From Psychrobacter coccoides (lineage in GTDB: Bacteria > Pseudomonadota > Gammaproteobacteria > Pseudomonadales > Moraxellaceae): a DNA stretch of 64,000 nt. Made by a program: the position numbers and the translations under genes. Below are positions 47,590 to 57,796 of this stretch, in pieces. The DNA lies in NCBI RefSeq assembly GCF_017498085.1, contig NZ_JAGBKM010000003.1:24033-88032 (forward strand), written 5' to 3'. The notes beneath the pieces are model-generated. The model did no database searches and had not been told where the DNA came from. It saw only the letters and a program-made list of their open reading frames with translations. Each line of letters starts with the position of its first letter. Position 1 is the first letter of the stretch.

Positions 47590-48750
47590 CTAGCGCAATT
47601 GGCTGAGCGCTTCATCTTGCATCAGCTGACGTGAGACAATCACTCGCATAATCTCATTGGTGCCTTCTAAGATTTGATGGACACGCAAGTCTCGCACATG
47701 GCGCTCAAGCGGATATTCGTTTAGATAGCCATAGCCGCCGTGCAGCTGCAAGGCTTCATTGGCAACATCAAAACAAAGATCAGTTGAGAGACGCTTGGCC
47801 ATCGCACAGTAGGTAGAGGCTTGAGCATCATTATTGTCGATTTTATTGGCCGCTAGATAGAGCATTTGGCGAGCCGTTACCGTTTGGGTAAGCATGTCAG
47901 CAAGCTTAAACTGCACCGACTGCAAACTGGCAATCGGACTACCGAACTGGCTGCGCTCTTGAACATAGTTGGTGGCAGTCTCTAGCGCTGATTGCGCCGT
48001 ACCCACGGCACAGATACCGATATTGATACGACCGCCATCAAGCCCTTTCATAGCGATACGAAAACCTTGTCCTTCCTCACCGATTAAGTTTTCTGCTGGT
48101 ACTTTGACATCTTTAAAGCTAATGGTGCGGGTCGGCTGTGCTTTCCAGCCCATCTTATGCTCGTTTTTGCCATATTCAATACCAGCGCTGTCAGCGTCTA
48201 CTACAAATGCTGAGACCCCCTTTGGCCCTGCGCCGCCTGTACGTGCCATCACCACCAGTACGTCAGTAGACCCTGCACCGGAGATAAAGGTTTTTTCGCC
48301 ATTGAGCACATAAGAGTCGCCTTGCTTGACGGCCTTGGTGCGTAGTGAGGCCGCATCTGAGCCAGCATTGGGCTCCGTCAGACAGTAGCTGCCCAGCCAC
48401 TCACCGCTGACCATTTGTGGCAGATACTTTTTGCACAGCGCATCGCTGCCATACTCGCCGATCATCCAGCCGGCCATATTATGAATACTCATATAGGCTG
48501 CCACAGCGGTATCACCCCATGCCAGCTCCTCAAACACCATCGCAGAGTCCAAACGGGGCAACCCTAGTCCATCATAGTCTGGGTTGGTATACAGTCCTAA
48601 AAAACCAAGCTCACCTGTTTTTTTGATGACATCAACTGGGAAGTGTGAGGTGCGATCCCATTCAGCAGCATTCGGCCTAAGCTCCTTTTGGGCGAACTGT
48701 CGGGCTGTCTGTCGAAAAGCGATTTGGTCGTCGGTTAATGAAAAGTCCAT
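47590..48750 (-). CDS. Acyl-CoA dehydrogenase (probable isobutyryl-CoA dehydrogenase)
   Basis: 386 residues. GSYCLTEPNAGSDAASLRTKA and KTFISGAGSTDVLVVMART-type FAD region (short forms TEPNAGSDA, FISGAGS), catalytic base zone LQLHGGYGYLNEYPLER and LEGTNEIMRVI at the end. Within mmsA-...-mmsB it most likely dehydrogenates isobutyryl-CoA to methacrylyl-CoA; this is context, not motif. AAGGA precedes the ATG. Confidence 0.9.
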   Translation of the reverse strand: MDFSLTDDQIAFRQTARQFAQKELRPNAAEWDRTSHFPVDVIKKTGELGFLGLYTNPDYDGLGLPRLDSAMVFEELAWGDTAVAAYMSIHNMAGWMIGEYGSDALCKKYLPQMVSGEWLGSYCLTEPNAGSDAASLRTKAVKQGDSYVLNGEKTFISGAGSTDVLVVMARTGGAGPKGVSAFVVDADSAGIEYGKNEHKMGWKAQPTRTISFKDVKVPAENLIGEEGQGFRIAMKGLDGGRINIGICAVGTAQSALETATNYVQERSQFGSPIASLQSVQFKLADMLTQTVTARQMLYLAANKIDNNDAQASTYCAMAKRLSTDLCFDVANEALQLHGGYGYLNEYPLERHVRDLRVHQILEGTNEIMRVIVSRQLMQDEALSQLR

Positions 48751-48789
48751 AAGGTCATCCTTGTCTCTTTTGGCAAATAAGGCAGGTAG

Positions 48790-50277
48790 TTACATCGAAA
48801 TCGTGGTGTTTACTTTACCACGGCTTGCCTCGTCATCAAACCAGCGGGCAGTGACGGTCTTTGTTTGGGTATAAAACTGTACCGCTTGCTTACCATAAGG
48901 CCCCAGATCACCAAGCTTACTGGCACGTGAGCCTGAGAATGAGAACATGGGTAAGGGCACAGGAATCGGCAGATTAATACCGATTTGACCGACTTGCACA
49001 TCTTGTTGGAATCTATGCGCCGCCGCTCCTGATTGGGTAAATATCGCCGTGCCATTACCGTTTGGATTGTCATTGAGCAGCGCTATCGCCTCATCTAAGC
49101 TATCAGCACGCATGATGCAGAGCACAGGTCCAAATATTTCTTGTTGATAAATCTGCATCTCGCTGGTGACATTGTCAAATATAGTCGGGCCGACGAAGTT
49201 GCCCTTTTCAAACCCTTCAACCGTGATACCACGACCATCCAGAATTAGACTTGCCCCTTCTTCGACGCCTGTACCTATCAGACGCTCGACACGGTCTTTG
49301 GCGGCAGGGGAAATCAGAGGGCCAAGATCTTTATCGTTTTTGCCCGCTGATACCACTAGCCCTTCTGCTTTGGCTTTAATCTCGTCAATCCAGTCACCCG
49401 CTGCACCAACCAATACCACCACTGATAGCGCCATGCAGCGCTGACCCGCTGCACCAAAGGCGGCGCCTGCCAGCTGATTGAGCGTTTGTTCTTTATTGGC
49501 ATCAGGCAAGATAACGGCATGGTTCTTAGCACCCATCATGCACTGAGCACGCTTACCTGATTGACTGGCACGCTCATAGACATGCTTGCCCACAGCAGTC
49601 GAACCGACAAAGGAGACCGCCTTAATATCGGGATGATCACAAATCGCATCGACCGTTGGTTTGCCGCCGTGCACCACGTTAAGTACGCCTTCAGGTACAC
49701 CAGCCTCCACAGCCAACTCTACCAGACGCATCGTGACCATCGGGTCTTGCTCAGATGGCTTTAGTATAAAGGTGTTGCCGGTAGCGATCGCCATCGGAAA
49801 CATCCAAAGCGGAATCATCGCTGGGAAGTTAAAGGGTGTGATACCCGCACAGACACCAAGAGGCTGCCAAATGCTGTAAGTATCGACATTGGAAGCCACG
49901 TTTTCGACGAAGTCGCCCATTTGTAGGTTAGCAATACCGGCGGCATGCTCGACCACCTCTAAACCACGAAACACATCGCCTCGAGCATCAGCGATCGTCT
50001 TGCCTTGCTCAGCAGTCAATATCTCTGCCAGCTCATCCATATGCTCACGGATAAGCGCCTGATACTTTAAAAAGATGCGTGCACGAGTGGTGATAGGCGT
50101 TTTGCGCCACGTTTGAAAGGCGGCTTGAGCGGCTGCCACAGCTTGATTGATTTCGTCGTCAGTGGTCTGTGGGACTTTGGCAATGACTTCTTGGGTTGCA
50201 GGATCAGTGATATCGATCCATTCACTGGTATTAGAATCAACGAACTGACCATTGATGAGCTGCTGAACATGATGCAT
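48790..50277 (-). CDS. mmsA: Methylmalonate-semialdehyde dehydrogenase (CoA-acylating)
   Basis: 495 residues, aldehyde dehydrogenase fold. MQGFGAKNH-type block here as [16 protein letters not shown] and catalytic Cys in [14 protein letters not shown] near residue 281, both characteristic of MmsA rather than other aldehyde dehydrogenases. [15 protein letters not shown] is the NAD-binding helix. It makes propionyl-CoA and CO2 from methylmalonate semialdehyde. AAGGA lies ahead of the ATG; it is the first gene of the operon, so its promoter is in the gap at 50278-50487. Confidence 0.95.
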   Translation of the reverse strand: MHHVQQLINGQFVDSNTSEWIDITDPATQEVIAKVPQTTDDEINQAVAAAQAAFQTWRKTPITTRARIFLKYQALIREHMDELAEILTAEQGKTIADARGDVFRGLEVVEHAAGIANLQMGDFVENVASNVDTYSIWQPLGVCAGITPFNFPAMIPLWMFPMAIATGNTFILKPSEQDPMVTMRLVELAVEAGVPEGVLNVVHGGKPTVDAICDHPDIKAVSFVGSTAVGKHVYERASQSGKRAQCMMGAKNHAVILPDANKEQTLNQLAGAAFGAAGQRCMALSVVVLVGAAGDWIDEIKAKAEGLVVSAGKNDKDLGPLISPAAKDRVERLIGTGVEEGASLILDGRGITVEGFEKGNFVGPTIFDNVTSEMQIYQQEIFGPVLCIMRADSLDEAIALLNDNPNGNGTAIFTQSGAAAHRFQQDVQVGQIGINLPIPVPLPMFSFSGSRASKLGDLGPYGKQAVQFYTQTKTVTARWFDDEASRGKVNTTISM

Positions 50278-50489
50278 AAGATATCCTTATCTTGGGTGCG
50301 AGACTGCCATGAGATAGCGTCTTAATATGAATAAAAAGGTATAAACAACCAAACGACTTACTGCTAACTGTTTATTTAAAATGATTTATTTCGTATCGTT
50401 ATTGACTATAACAACAAATTGATTTTAGGGTCAAGTGCTTTATGATATTTAATCTGTTTTTGAGCCGATGTACACGAGCAAGCCTTTGA

Positions 50490-50518
50490 TAAAAAAGCCC
50501 ATGATGACTCATGAGCTT
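50490..50518 (-). terminator. Terminator of prpE
   Basis: 10-bp stem AAGCCCATGA / TCATGAGCTT (one G-U) with TGAC loop, ending in six T on the minus strand. It separates prpE from mmsA, so the two are not one operon. The rest of the 308-base gap (50278-50585) shows nothing else clear. Confidence 0.8.
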
Positions 50519-50585
50519 ACAGCGTCGTTATGAGATGGCTTGCTAGTAACCACTCACTCTCGAGGTTTATTGATAACGTAAACCA

Positions 50586-52619
50586 TCAGTAATCTTTCAT
50601 AGATTGCTTGACGGCGTCAATAGCAGGTGGATTGTCAAGGGTTGACATGTCTCCTGTGGGCTTGTTTTCTGCTAAAGCACGAATAGAGCGGCGCAGGATT
50701 TTACCTGAGCGCGTCTTTGGTAGTGCTTGCGGAAAATAGACTGCTGCAGGACGAGCGATACCGCCAAGCGACTTGACTACGGCACCGACGATTTGCTGCT
50801 CGAGGCGAAAGCGATTTTCGGTGCTTTTGACTTGCTCATGATCTCTGAGTACGCAAAACGCAATGGGCAGCTCGCCTTTTAGCTCATCGGCAATACCTAC
50901 CACCGCACACTCTATAATCTCAGGATGGGTGCTAATTGCCTCTTCAATCTCTTGTGTGCCAATTCGATGTCCTGCGACGTTGATGACGTCATCAGTGCGA
51001 CCCAAGATATGAAAATAGCCACCTTCATCGACGACCGCATAGTCTGAAGTGGAGTATTGTTTGCCATCAAATAAATTAAAGTAACTGCTAATAAAGCGTT
51101 TATCGTTGCGCCAGACTGTGGTCAAGCATCCAGGCGGCAACGGCGCAGCAATCGCCAATAAGCCTTTTTCGCCAGCAGCGCAAGGTTCGCCCGTCTCTTC
51201 GTTAATGACATGGGCATCATAGCCATACATTGGGTAACCAGGAGAGCCTTGCTTGTGCGGCTTATGATTAAACTTGGGCGCATGACTTAAGATAGGCCAG
51301 CCTGACTCTGTTTGCCAATAGTGATCTAAAATAGGCACTCCTAAATGCTCGGTTAGCCAGCTGGCAGTTGACTCATCGAGCGGCTCGCCGGCCAAAAAGA
51401 AGGACTTAAGGCTTGAGACGTCATAACGGGTCATCCATGTCTCGTCTTGTTTTTTGAGCATACGAACACCCGTCGGTGCAGTAAACAAAATATTGACTTT
51501 ATTGGCCTCAACGATACGCCACCATATGCCTGGATTCGGGCGATGTGGTAGTCCTTCATACATAACACTGGTCATGCCAGCCAGTAATGGGGCATAAATG
51601 GTATAAGAATGCCCTGCCGCCCAACCGACATCAGATATCGTCCAAAACGTCTCACCTGCTTTGCCGTTATAGACGTAATCTATAGACGTGGTGAGGGCAA
51701 CAGCATGACCCCCTGTATCACGCTGCACCCCTTTTGGTGTACCTGTGGTGCCAGAGGTGTATAGCAGATAAGAGGGCTCATTGGACTCCAGCCAGACAGG
51801 ATCGACCGTCGCATTGGCATCACAGCTGATACGGCGCTCTGTGGCATAGTCCACATCTATCGGCTGCGCTTTAAAAGGCAAAATCCCTCGATTGACGACC
51901 AAGACATGTTCAGGCTTATGATTGGCCTGCTCCACCCCTTGATTGATTAAGTTTTTATAGTTAATGATCTTACCGCCACGCAAACCTGCATCGACAGTGA
52001 TGAGCATCTTGGCTTCAGCATCATCCATACGAATGGCCAAGTTGTGCGCCGCAAAACCGCCAAAAACCACTGAGTGTATCGCCCCTATCCGAGTACAGGC
52101 CAGCATGGCATAAGCGGCTTCCAATATCATCGGCATATAAATAATCACCCGATCGCCCTTGCCGACACCATGGCGCTGCAGTACATCTGCAAAGTAATTC
52201 ACTTCTTTATAAAGGTCATTGTACGTCAGACGACGCTTGGTATAGTCGGTATAAAACTCAACACTATTGCCCAAGTCACTAAATGCATCAGCGACCGCCG
52301 GAAAGGTGTCGATCAGTTCCTGATTAATCTCAGAGGACAGCCAGATAAAGGCATCTTGCTCAGCGCGGTCAGGCAGATGACGGTCGACACAGTTATAGCA
52401 TAAGTTGGTCTCGCCGCCGACGAACCATTTGGCAAAAGGTAAATTGCTGTCGTCTAGGATTTTATCTGGTTGTTTGTGCCAATAAATGCGCTTAGCTTGC
52501 TGCGCCCAAAACGATTCACGATTATGAATAGAAGAATGATAAATATCAGCAAAAGAAGAAGGTTGCTGAGTGCTTGGCAGGGATGATTCAGAGACGTTGT
52601 TGGCGATCTGTTCGCTCAT
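50586..52619 (-). CDS. prpE: Propionyl-CoA synthetase
   Basis: 677 residues from ATG 52619 (AAGGA nine bases upstream). The N-terminal FWAQQAKRIYWHKQPDKILD and PFAKWFVGGETNLCYNCVDRH blocks are of PrpE type rather than acetyl-CoA synthetase. AMP-binding motifs: YTSGTTGTPKGVQRD, DVGWAAGHSYTIYAP, YWQTESGWP, GRTDDVINVAGHRIGTQEIE, and the acylatable Lys in KTRSGKILRR near the C-terminus. It activates propionate. It stands as its own unit with terminators on both sides but beside the valine operon, whose end product is propionyl-CoA. Confidence 0.9.
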   Translation of the reverse strand: MSEQIANNVSESSLPSTQQPSSFADIYHSSIHNRESFWAQQAKRIYWHKQPDKILDDSNLPFAKWFVGGETNLCYNCVDRHLPDRAEQDAFIWLSSEINQELIDTFPAVADAFSDLGNSVEFYTDYTKRRLTYNDLYKEVNYFADVLQRHGVGKGDRVIIYMPMILEAAYAMLACTRIGAIHSVVFGGFAAHNLAIRMDDAEAKMLITVDAGLRGGKIINYKNLINQGVEQANHKPEHVLVVNRGILPFKAQPIDVDYATERRISCDANATVDPVWLESNEPSYLLYTSGTTGTPKGVQRDTGGHAVALTTSIDYVYNGKAGETFWTISDVGWAAGHSYTIYAPLLAGMTSVMYEGLPHRPNPGIWWRIVEANKVNILFTAPTGVRMLKKQDETWMTRYDVSSLKSFFLAGEPLDESTASWLTEHLGVPILDHYWQTESGWPILSHAPKFNHKPHKQGSPGYPMYGYDAHVINEETGEPCAAGEKGLLAIAAPLPPGCLTTVWRNDKRFISSYFNLFDGKQYSTSDYAVVDEGGYFHILGRTDDVINVAGHRIGTQEIEEAISTHPEIIECAVVGIADELKGELPIAFCVLRDHEQVKSTENRFRLEQQIVGAVVKSLGGIARPAAVYFPQALPKTRSGKILRRSIRALAENKPTGDMSTLDNPPAIDAVKQSMKDY

Positions 52620-52693
52620 AGTGGCTATCCTTAGCGTAAACGAAATATAACAAAGTATAGGCAACTCCATGCCTATTACCAATAGCTAAAAGC

Positions 52694-52737
52694 AAAAAAC
52701 CGATACGCAATGTATCGATTTAATGCGTATCGGTTTA
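52694..52737 (-). terminator. Terminator of the acyl-CoA ligase gene
   Basis: 13-bp perfect stem AAACCGATACGCA / TGCGTATCGGTTT with a 14-base loop, ending in six T on the minus strand. Confidence 0.88.
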
Positions 52738-52811
52738 AAATGTAACAGAGCTACTGATAAAGGTCAACTCTTAAGCGCATAAACTGCAAGATGCGACAAG
52801 GGGTTGTCTGC

Positions 52812-54482
52812 TTAGCTTTTTGCCGCACTGGCATACCTATCACGCATGACTTTTTTATCGTGTTTGCCAACCGACGTCTTGGGCAGCTCATCAACGAACT
52901 TAAAATCATTGGGCACACCGTATTTAGGGATAATGCCACGAGTCACGGCCTGCTCAGCGATCGCTCGGATATCCTCGCTACTGGTATCTTGACAGTCAGC
53001 TTTGAGCACCACCAGTGCCAATGGACGCTCGCCCCATACCTTATCAGGTATACCGATGACCGACACATCATCTACCGCCGGATGCAAGGACAATATCGTC
53101 TCTATCTCTAGCGATGAGATCCACTCGCCGCCAGATTTGATCACATCTTTGAGACGATCAGTGATTTTTATATAGCCATCAGGTCGCATATAAGCGATGT
53201 CTTGAGTGTGCATATAGCCACCTTCCCACAGCTCAGTGCCCGCATCGTCATTTTTGAAGTAACTTTGGGTGAGCCAAGGCGCCCGCAACACCAGCTCACC
53301 TGTGTTGTCTTTACCCACACCGACTGGAGTGTTGTCTGAGCCCCAAACTTGGGCATCGACCATCAACACAGGCTTGCCGGTCATACAGCGGCGGCTGATG
53401 TCTTCTTCTTCAGATCTCTCAGGCTCGCCGATACTGAAGTCTGTCAAGCTAATTAAAGGCGCTGTCTCAGACATGCCGTAACCGGTATAGACCTCAATGC
53501 CTTGATCCAGTGCCGCCTTTGCCAACCCTTCAGTCAACCTAGAACCACCAATGATCATCTTTAAACCATTAAAGCTGGCGTCTCGATCTTGCGCTTCTTT
53601 AAGCACCATTTGCAATATCGTAGGCACACAATGGGTGATACTGACCTTTTCGTTTAAAATTAAGTCAAACAGCGTATCAGGGGCATAGCGTCCAGGATAA
53701 ACTTGCTTTAATCCCGTCATGGTGGCGGTAAACGGAAAGCCCCACGCATGCACATGAAACATCGGCGTCATCGGCATATAGACATCGCCATAGCTGACGC
53801 CTTGCTTATTGGGTAACATCCCTAGTGATGCCGCTTCTGTGAGGGTATGTAATACCAATTGCCGATGACTAAAATACACCCCTTTTGGATCGCCTGTCGT
53901 ACCTGACGTGTAGAAGGTCGTGGCGATGGTGTTTTCATCAAAATCTGGAAAATCAAACTCACTATCAGCCGCATCGAGCAGGGCTTCATATTCACCGATG
54001 ACACGGCCTTGATTGTCACCAAACACCCCTTCAACCGTCACGTCATTATCATCGAGCCAAATAATATGCTCGATACTGGAGTTTTCAAACTGATAGTCTT
54101 TGACTAAAGGCGCAAACTCAGAGTTGAGCAACAGTACTTTAGGCTTGGCATGGTTGATGGTATAAAGCACCTTCTCAGGTGACAGACGGATATTGACCGT
54201 CTGTAAGACATACTGTGACATCGGCACGGCAAAGTAAGACTCAAGATAGCGATGACTGTCCCAGTCCATGACAGCGACCACATCACCGGCCGCCAAGTTT
54301 AAGTCTGCCAACACATTCGCTAGGCGGTTGATACGGGCAAACAAGTCTTTATAAGTAAAGCGCTTTTTATCGGCGTATATAATCTCTTGATCTAAAGACA
54401 CTGTTTTGGCACGGTTTAATAATTGTTTGATGAGTAGCGGAAACTCATAAGCAGACGGCGCACTGTTATAGATATCGGACAT
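52812..54482 (-). CDS. Medium/long-chain acyl-CoA ligase (AMP-binding, AlkK-like)
   Basis: 556 residues. AMP-binding motif TTFYTSGTTGDPKGVYFSHR near residue 180, MTPMFHVHAWGFPFT, GYGMSETAPL and TQDIAYMRPDGYIKITDRLK with the C-terminal KTSVGKHDKK Lys. The FHVHAWG and overall length fit the AlkK / medium-chain acyl-CoA synthetase group. It activates fatty acids to acyl-CoA. AAGGAAG precedes the ATG. Single unit. Confidence 0.88.
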   Translation of the reverse strand: MSDIYNSAPSAYEFPLLIKQLLNRAKTVSLDQEIIYADKKRFTYKDLFARINRLANVLADLNLAAGDVVAVMDWDSHRYLESYFAVPMSQYVLQTVNIRLSPEKVLYTINHAKPKVLLLNSEFAPLVKDYQFENSSIEHIIWLDDNDVTVEGVFGDNQGRVIGEYEALLDAADSEFDFPDFDENTIATTFYTSGTTGDPKGVYFSHRQLVLHTLTEAASLGMLPNKQGVSYGDVYMPMTPMFHVHAWGFPFTATMTGLKQVYPGRYAPDTLFDLILNEKVSITHCVPTILQMVLKEAQDRDASFNGLKMIIGGSRLTEGLAKAALDQGIEVYTGYGMSETAPLISLTDFSIGEPERSEEEDISRRCMTGKPVLMVDAQVWGSDNTPVGVGKDNTGELVLRAPWLTQSYFKNDDAGTELWEGGYMHTQDIAYMRPDGYIKITDRLKDVIKSGGEWISSLEIETILSLHPAVDDVSVIGIPDKVWGERPLALVVLKADCQDTSSEDIRAIAEQAVTRGIIPKYGVPNDFKFVDELPKTSVGKHDKKVMRDRYASAAKS

Positions 54483-54656
54483 TTTTTACTTCCTTGTGGG
54501 TCATTAAAAAGAACACAGGTTTAACATTAGCATTTGCTATCATTTAATATGGCAATCAATATTGTCATGCAAATACACAATCCATAGTGTTTATTGATAG
54601 TAGAAAAAAACCAACGCCATGTAAAGCAGATACTCGTAAGCAAACCAAGACGTATA

Positions 54657-55856
54657 TTAGCCGGCTACCACCTTTCTTTTTACCATGCCAAAGCTTGCAA
54701 CCAGTAGCGCCAATACCTGTACAAACAATAACAACCAAACCGTGAGCGGCCACTCACCCTTGGCATAAGCAATCCCGCAAACCCATGCTCCCATAGTACC
54801 GCCTGCATAATAAGCCATATAATATAGCCCAGACGCCAGTGAGCGTCCTTTTTTGACATTGACCGCAATATAGCTGATGGTCGCCGACTGAGTAATAAAC
54901 ACCCCCGATGACATGATAATAAGACCGGCAATCACTCCCCAAAGTGGTGTCACCAATGTCAAAAGAACCCCTAGCGTCGAGACCACAACCGCCACTCGTA
55001 CGATTCGTGCCGCCCCAAACTTGCGCAGTAGCGATGTCGTCAAAGGCGTAATAAGCACCCCAATGAGATACACTGCGAAGATATTCGCCAACTGTCCGGT
55101 ACTCAGCTCGTATGGCGTTTCAGCAAGATGCAAATTAATAAACGTAAAGCAGCCTACTAATGAAAACAGCACACAGCCGCCAAGCAGGCAAGCGGTCACC
55201 ACATAACGATTGGTCAGATGCTCACCAAGCGTCTGTATCGCTGAGCGAAAGTTTGGATTGGCCTCAAAGCAGCGTGAGGACGGTAGCATCTTACTCACCC
55301 ACAGTGCGCCTATCAGCGTCATGGTCGCCATCACGTAGTAACCATTGCGCCAGCCGATAAACTCATGCAAATGACCAAGCAAAAACCGACCCATAAAACC
55401 GCCAAACACTGAGCCTGAAACATAAAACGACATCAGCTCTGCTACAGCCCGTCCCTCAAACTCCTCACCTATATAAGCAATAGTTACCACTGTAATACCA
55501 GGCACAGACAGCCCCTGCATAAAACGCCACAACCCAAGCCAACCTATACTAGGGCTTTGGGCGATAAGCGCTGTAGGCACAGCTAAAAACAATAACGCAC
55601 CAACGATAAAGGACTTGCGACCGATCGCATCAGAGAGCATGCCTAAAAAAGGCGACATGATTGCTATCGCCATTACCGTTGCGCCGACGACCATACCCGC
55701 TTGTACTTCGGTTGCAGAAAAATCCACCATTAATACAGGCAATAACGCCTGAATGGCATAAACCTGCAAAAACGCAAACATACCTATCAAGCCGATGGTC
55801 AGCTTTAGTATCCAAGAGGGCGATTGACTTTGAGGAATCGATAAAGGTAAAGACAT
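54657..55856 (-). CDS. MFS transporter (YnfM-like)
   Basis: 399 residues, 12 membrane segments. The motif A-like loop GMLSDAIGRKSFIVGAL lies between segments 2 and 3, and a second-half counterpart TTSLLRKFGAARIVR follows. N-terminal FLQVYAIQALLPVLMVDF fits the drug-efflux-like YnfM branch. Substrate unknown. The ribosome site (AAAGGG) is 12 bases before the ATG. Near its start lies a short tandem repeat, 55877-55908. Confidence 0.88.
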   Translation of the reverse strand: MSLPLSIPQSQSPSWILKLTIGLIGMFAFLQVYAIQALLPVLMVDFSATEVQAGMVVGATVMAIAIMSPFLGMLSDAIGRKSFIVGALLFLAVPTALIAQSPSIGWLGLWRFMQGLSVPGITVVTIAYIGEEFEGRAVAELMSFYVSGSVFGGFMGRFLLGHLHEFIGWRNGYYVMATMTLIGALWVSKMLPSSRCFEANPNFRSAIQTLGEHLTNRYVVTACLLGGCVLFSLVGCFTFINLHLAETPYELSTGQLANIFAVYLIGVLITPLTTSLLRKFGAARIVRVAVVVSTLGVLLTLVTPLWGVIAGLIIMSSGVFITQSATISYIAVNVKKGRSLASGLYYMAYYAGGTMGAWVCGIAYAKGEWPLTVWLLLFVQVLALLVASFGMVKRKVVAG

Positions 55857-55876
55857 GACTGACGCACCCTTTGGTT

Positions 55877-55908
55877 AAGCACTAGTGAAGCACTAGTGAA
55901 GCACTGTC
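55877..55908. repeat. Short 11-bp tandem repeat before the MFS gene
   Basis: AAGCACTAGTG occurs twice in tandem at 55877-55887 and 55888-55898, with a third partial copy AAGCACTGTC. The unit contains the palindrome CACTAGTG. It lies 21 bases before the ATG, so it is in the leader or promoter. Confidence 0.6.
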
Positions 55909-55940
55909 TAAAAATACAGCAAGATAAAAGACAATAGCAT

Positions 55941-55983
55941 AAAAAAAACCGATATCCGGCTCTGGCACAGATATCAGTTTTTT
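55941..55983 (-). terminator. Terminator of the DASS transporter gene
   Basis: 14-bp stem, arms 55943-55956 and 55970-55983 (one mismatch) with A/T runs on both sides. It lies 16 bp after the stop at 55999. Confidence 0.85.
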
Positions 55984-55998
55984 GTGACACAAGGTCTA

Positions 55999-57420
55999 TT
56001 AAATTAAGAAAAAATAAGCCCAAAGGCCAATGATAACCGTAGCGATAAGGTTCAACACCACGCCAGTACGCACCATCTCTGCTTGCTTAATCAAACCAGT
56101 ACCAAACACAATGGCGTTTGGCGGTGTGGCGACAGGCAACATAAAGGCACAAGAGGCACCAATACCGATAACGAGTACCAACACCTCATGAGGCAGCCCC
56201 ATTTGCTCTGCAATGGCGGCAAAAACCGGCACCAACAGAGCTGCCGATGCTGTGTTGGAAGCAAACTCAGTCAAAAAGATAATAAAAGCAGATATCGCAA
56301 TCATCACCACGATAAGCGGTGCAGCAGACAACGCATTGGCGACCGTCTCACCCAATATCAAAGAGGCCCCTGAGACTTTAAGTACCGTCGATAGCGCAAT
56401 GCCGCCCCCAAACAACATGAGGACACCCCAGTCCGTGTTATCGGACACTTGTTTCCATGATACCAGCCCAAAGCTGACCACTGCCACCGCTGCTGACAAT
56501 GCGATGACCGAGTCGGTACTAACAATACCAAAAGCGGCACCGATTTTTTTGGAGAATATCCAGCTAAAGGCGGTGACTAAAAACACAATAATCGTGATGA
56601 TACGTGGCTTATTCCAAGGAATAGGCGCCTCATCTGAAACCGTCACTTGCCGGTTTAGATTTGGTTTTAACACCACATACATCGCACCCAATAACACTGG
56701 CAAGAGCACCAACATCATGGGTACACCAAACTTCATCCAGTCAACAAAAGCAATATCAAGCGCCTTTGCAGCGATGGCATTAGGCGGCGACCCAACGATA
56801 GTCCCTAGACCGCCTAGACTTGCTGAGTACGCAATACCTAATAGTACAAACACAAAGGTACCACGGTCTTTTTCACGATCGACTTGCGTCAAAATACCAA
56901 GCGCTAATGGCAGCATCATGGCTGCGGTGGCAGTATTGGATATCCACATGGACAAAAACGCCGTCACACCAAATATTAAAAACACTGCCGTGCCAAGCTT
57001 ACCACCTGACATTGAGATAATCTTTAAAGCGATTTTTCGATCAAGCTGCTGCACATGCAAAGCGGCAGCTAGCGCAAAGCCACCAAAGAACAGATAAATA
57101 ATAGGACTGGCGAAGCTTTGTAGCCCAATCTTAGTATCAAAATCAGGAATGCCTATCAGTGCACCGATAACCACTACCAAAATTGCGGTAATAGTCACGT
57201 GCAAAGCTTCTGTAAGCCATAGTACACCAATAAAAAACAGCATGGCTAAGCCTTTATTGGCATTGATATCAAACGGTAGCACATTGTAGATGATCATACT
57301 CATCACGGCTGCAATCGCTACGATGATCAAACCTTTACCGGTACCCTTTGGAAAGGTATCAGTAAATAAATACTCGTTGCCATCATCGGGTATGTGGCTA
57401 TCTAACTTTTGCCTTGGCAT
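55999..57420 (-). CDS. DASS-family sodium-coupled dicarboxylate transporter
   Basis: 473 residues with about 12 membrane segments, SLC13/DASS (VcINDY-like). Family SNT-type motifs: SNTATAAMMLPLALG near residue 160 and SNTASAALLVPVFA near 387, which hold the substrate and sodium sites, plus GIGASCAFMLPVATPPNAIVFG. It imports succinate, fumarate or similar C4 acids. AAGGAAA precedes the ATG. Confidence 0.92.
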   Translation of the reverse strand: MPRQKLDSHIPDDGNEYLFTDTFPKGTGKGLIIVAIAAVMSMIIYNVLPFDINANKGLAMLFFIGVLWLTEALHVTITAILVVVIGALIGIPDFDTKIGLQSFASPIIYLFFGGFALAAALHVQQLDRKIALKIISMSGGKLGTAVFLIFGVTAFLSMWISNTATAAMMLPLALGILTQVDREKDRGTFVFVLLGIAYSASLGGLGTIVGSPPNAIAAKALDIAFVDWMKFGVPMMLVLLPVLLGAMYVVLKPNLNRQVTVSDEAPIPWNKPRIITIIVFLVTAFSWIFSKKIGAAFGIVSTDSVIALSAAVAVVSFGLVSWKQVSDNTDWGVLMLFGGGIALSTVLKVSGASLILGETVANALSAAPLIVVMIAISAFIIFLTEFASNTASAALLVPVFAAIAEQMGLPHEVLVLVIGIGASCAFMLPVATPPNAIVFGTGLIKQAEMVRTGVVLNLIATVIIGLWAYFFLI

Positions 57421-57796
57421 AGTTTTTCCTTATTTAAGCACCTTAAATAGGCATTGAACGATGAGAACAATGCAGTTGTTGCATGACAATCTCTAACTTT
57501 GCATCAAGTTACTGTGATTGATACTTATTGATACTTTGATAAACGCTTTGATGACTACTTTTTAAACCTGTTATTTACACACAGTCACTAAACTCGCTCA
57601 GTCTTACCCTGTACAAGTCACATTTGATATCACATACTTAGGTTTTATTAAAATACCGTGTTGGGTATAGTCGATATTAAATAAAACGGATACGTTATTT
57701 CATAATGACTTGTACTTGCTACGATCAATATTAAATTAATATGTCCTAGAGTTATCTGTATTGACAGTCATCTAAAATCATAAACAGGAGTATCTT
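57421..57796. other. Intergenic region with a MITE fragment
   Basis: 376 bases. It holds the MITE-like fragment at 57666-57715 and presumably the divergent promoters of the transporter gene and the acidic-protein gene. Nothing else is clear. Confidence 0.45.
57666..57715 (+). mobile_element. Truncated MITE-like repeat fragment
   Basis: Begins TATAGTCGATATTAAATAAA and matches the equivalent end of copies 1 and 2 (three changes in the first 28 bases against copy 1). It continues to resemble copy 2 through GGATA-GTTATTT-ATAATG and then breaks off. The other terminus is missing, so this is a solo end. Confidence 0.55.

Noticed and set aside
50378-50410. Possible further MITE end (GACTATA with TATCG and ATTTATTTCG-like flank)
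   Set aside because: Only the terminal few bases and a loose pattern agree; interior does not match.
56213-57097. 294-codon frame antisense to the DASS transporter
   Set aside because: Shadow frame; the transporter on the minus strand has intact motifs throughout.
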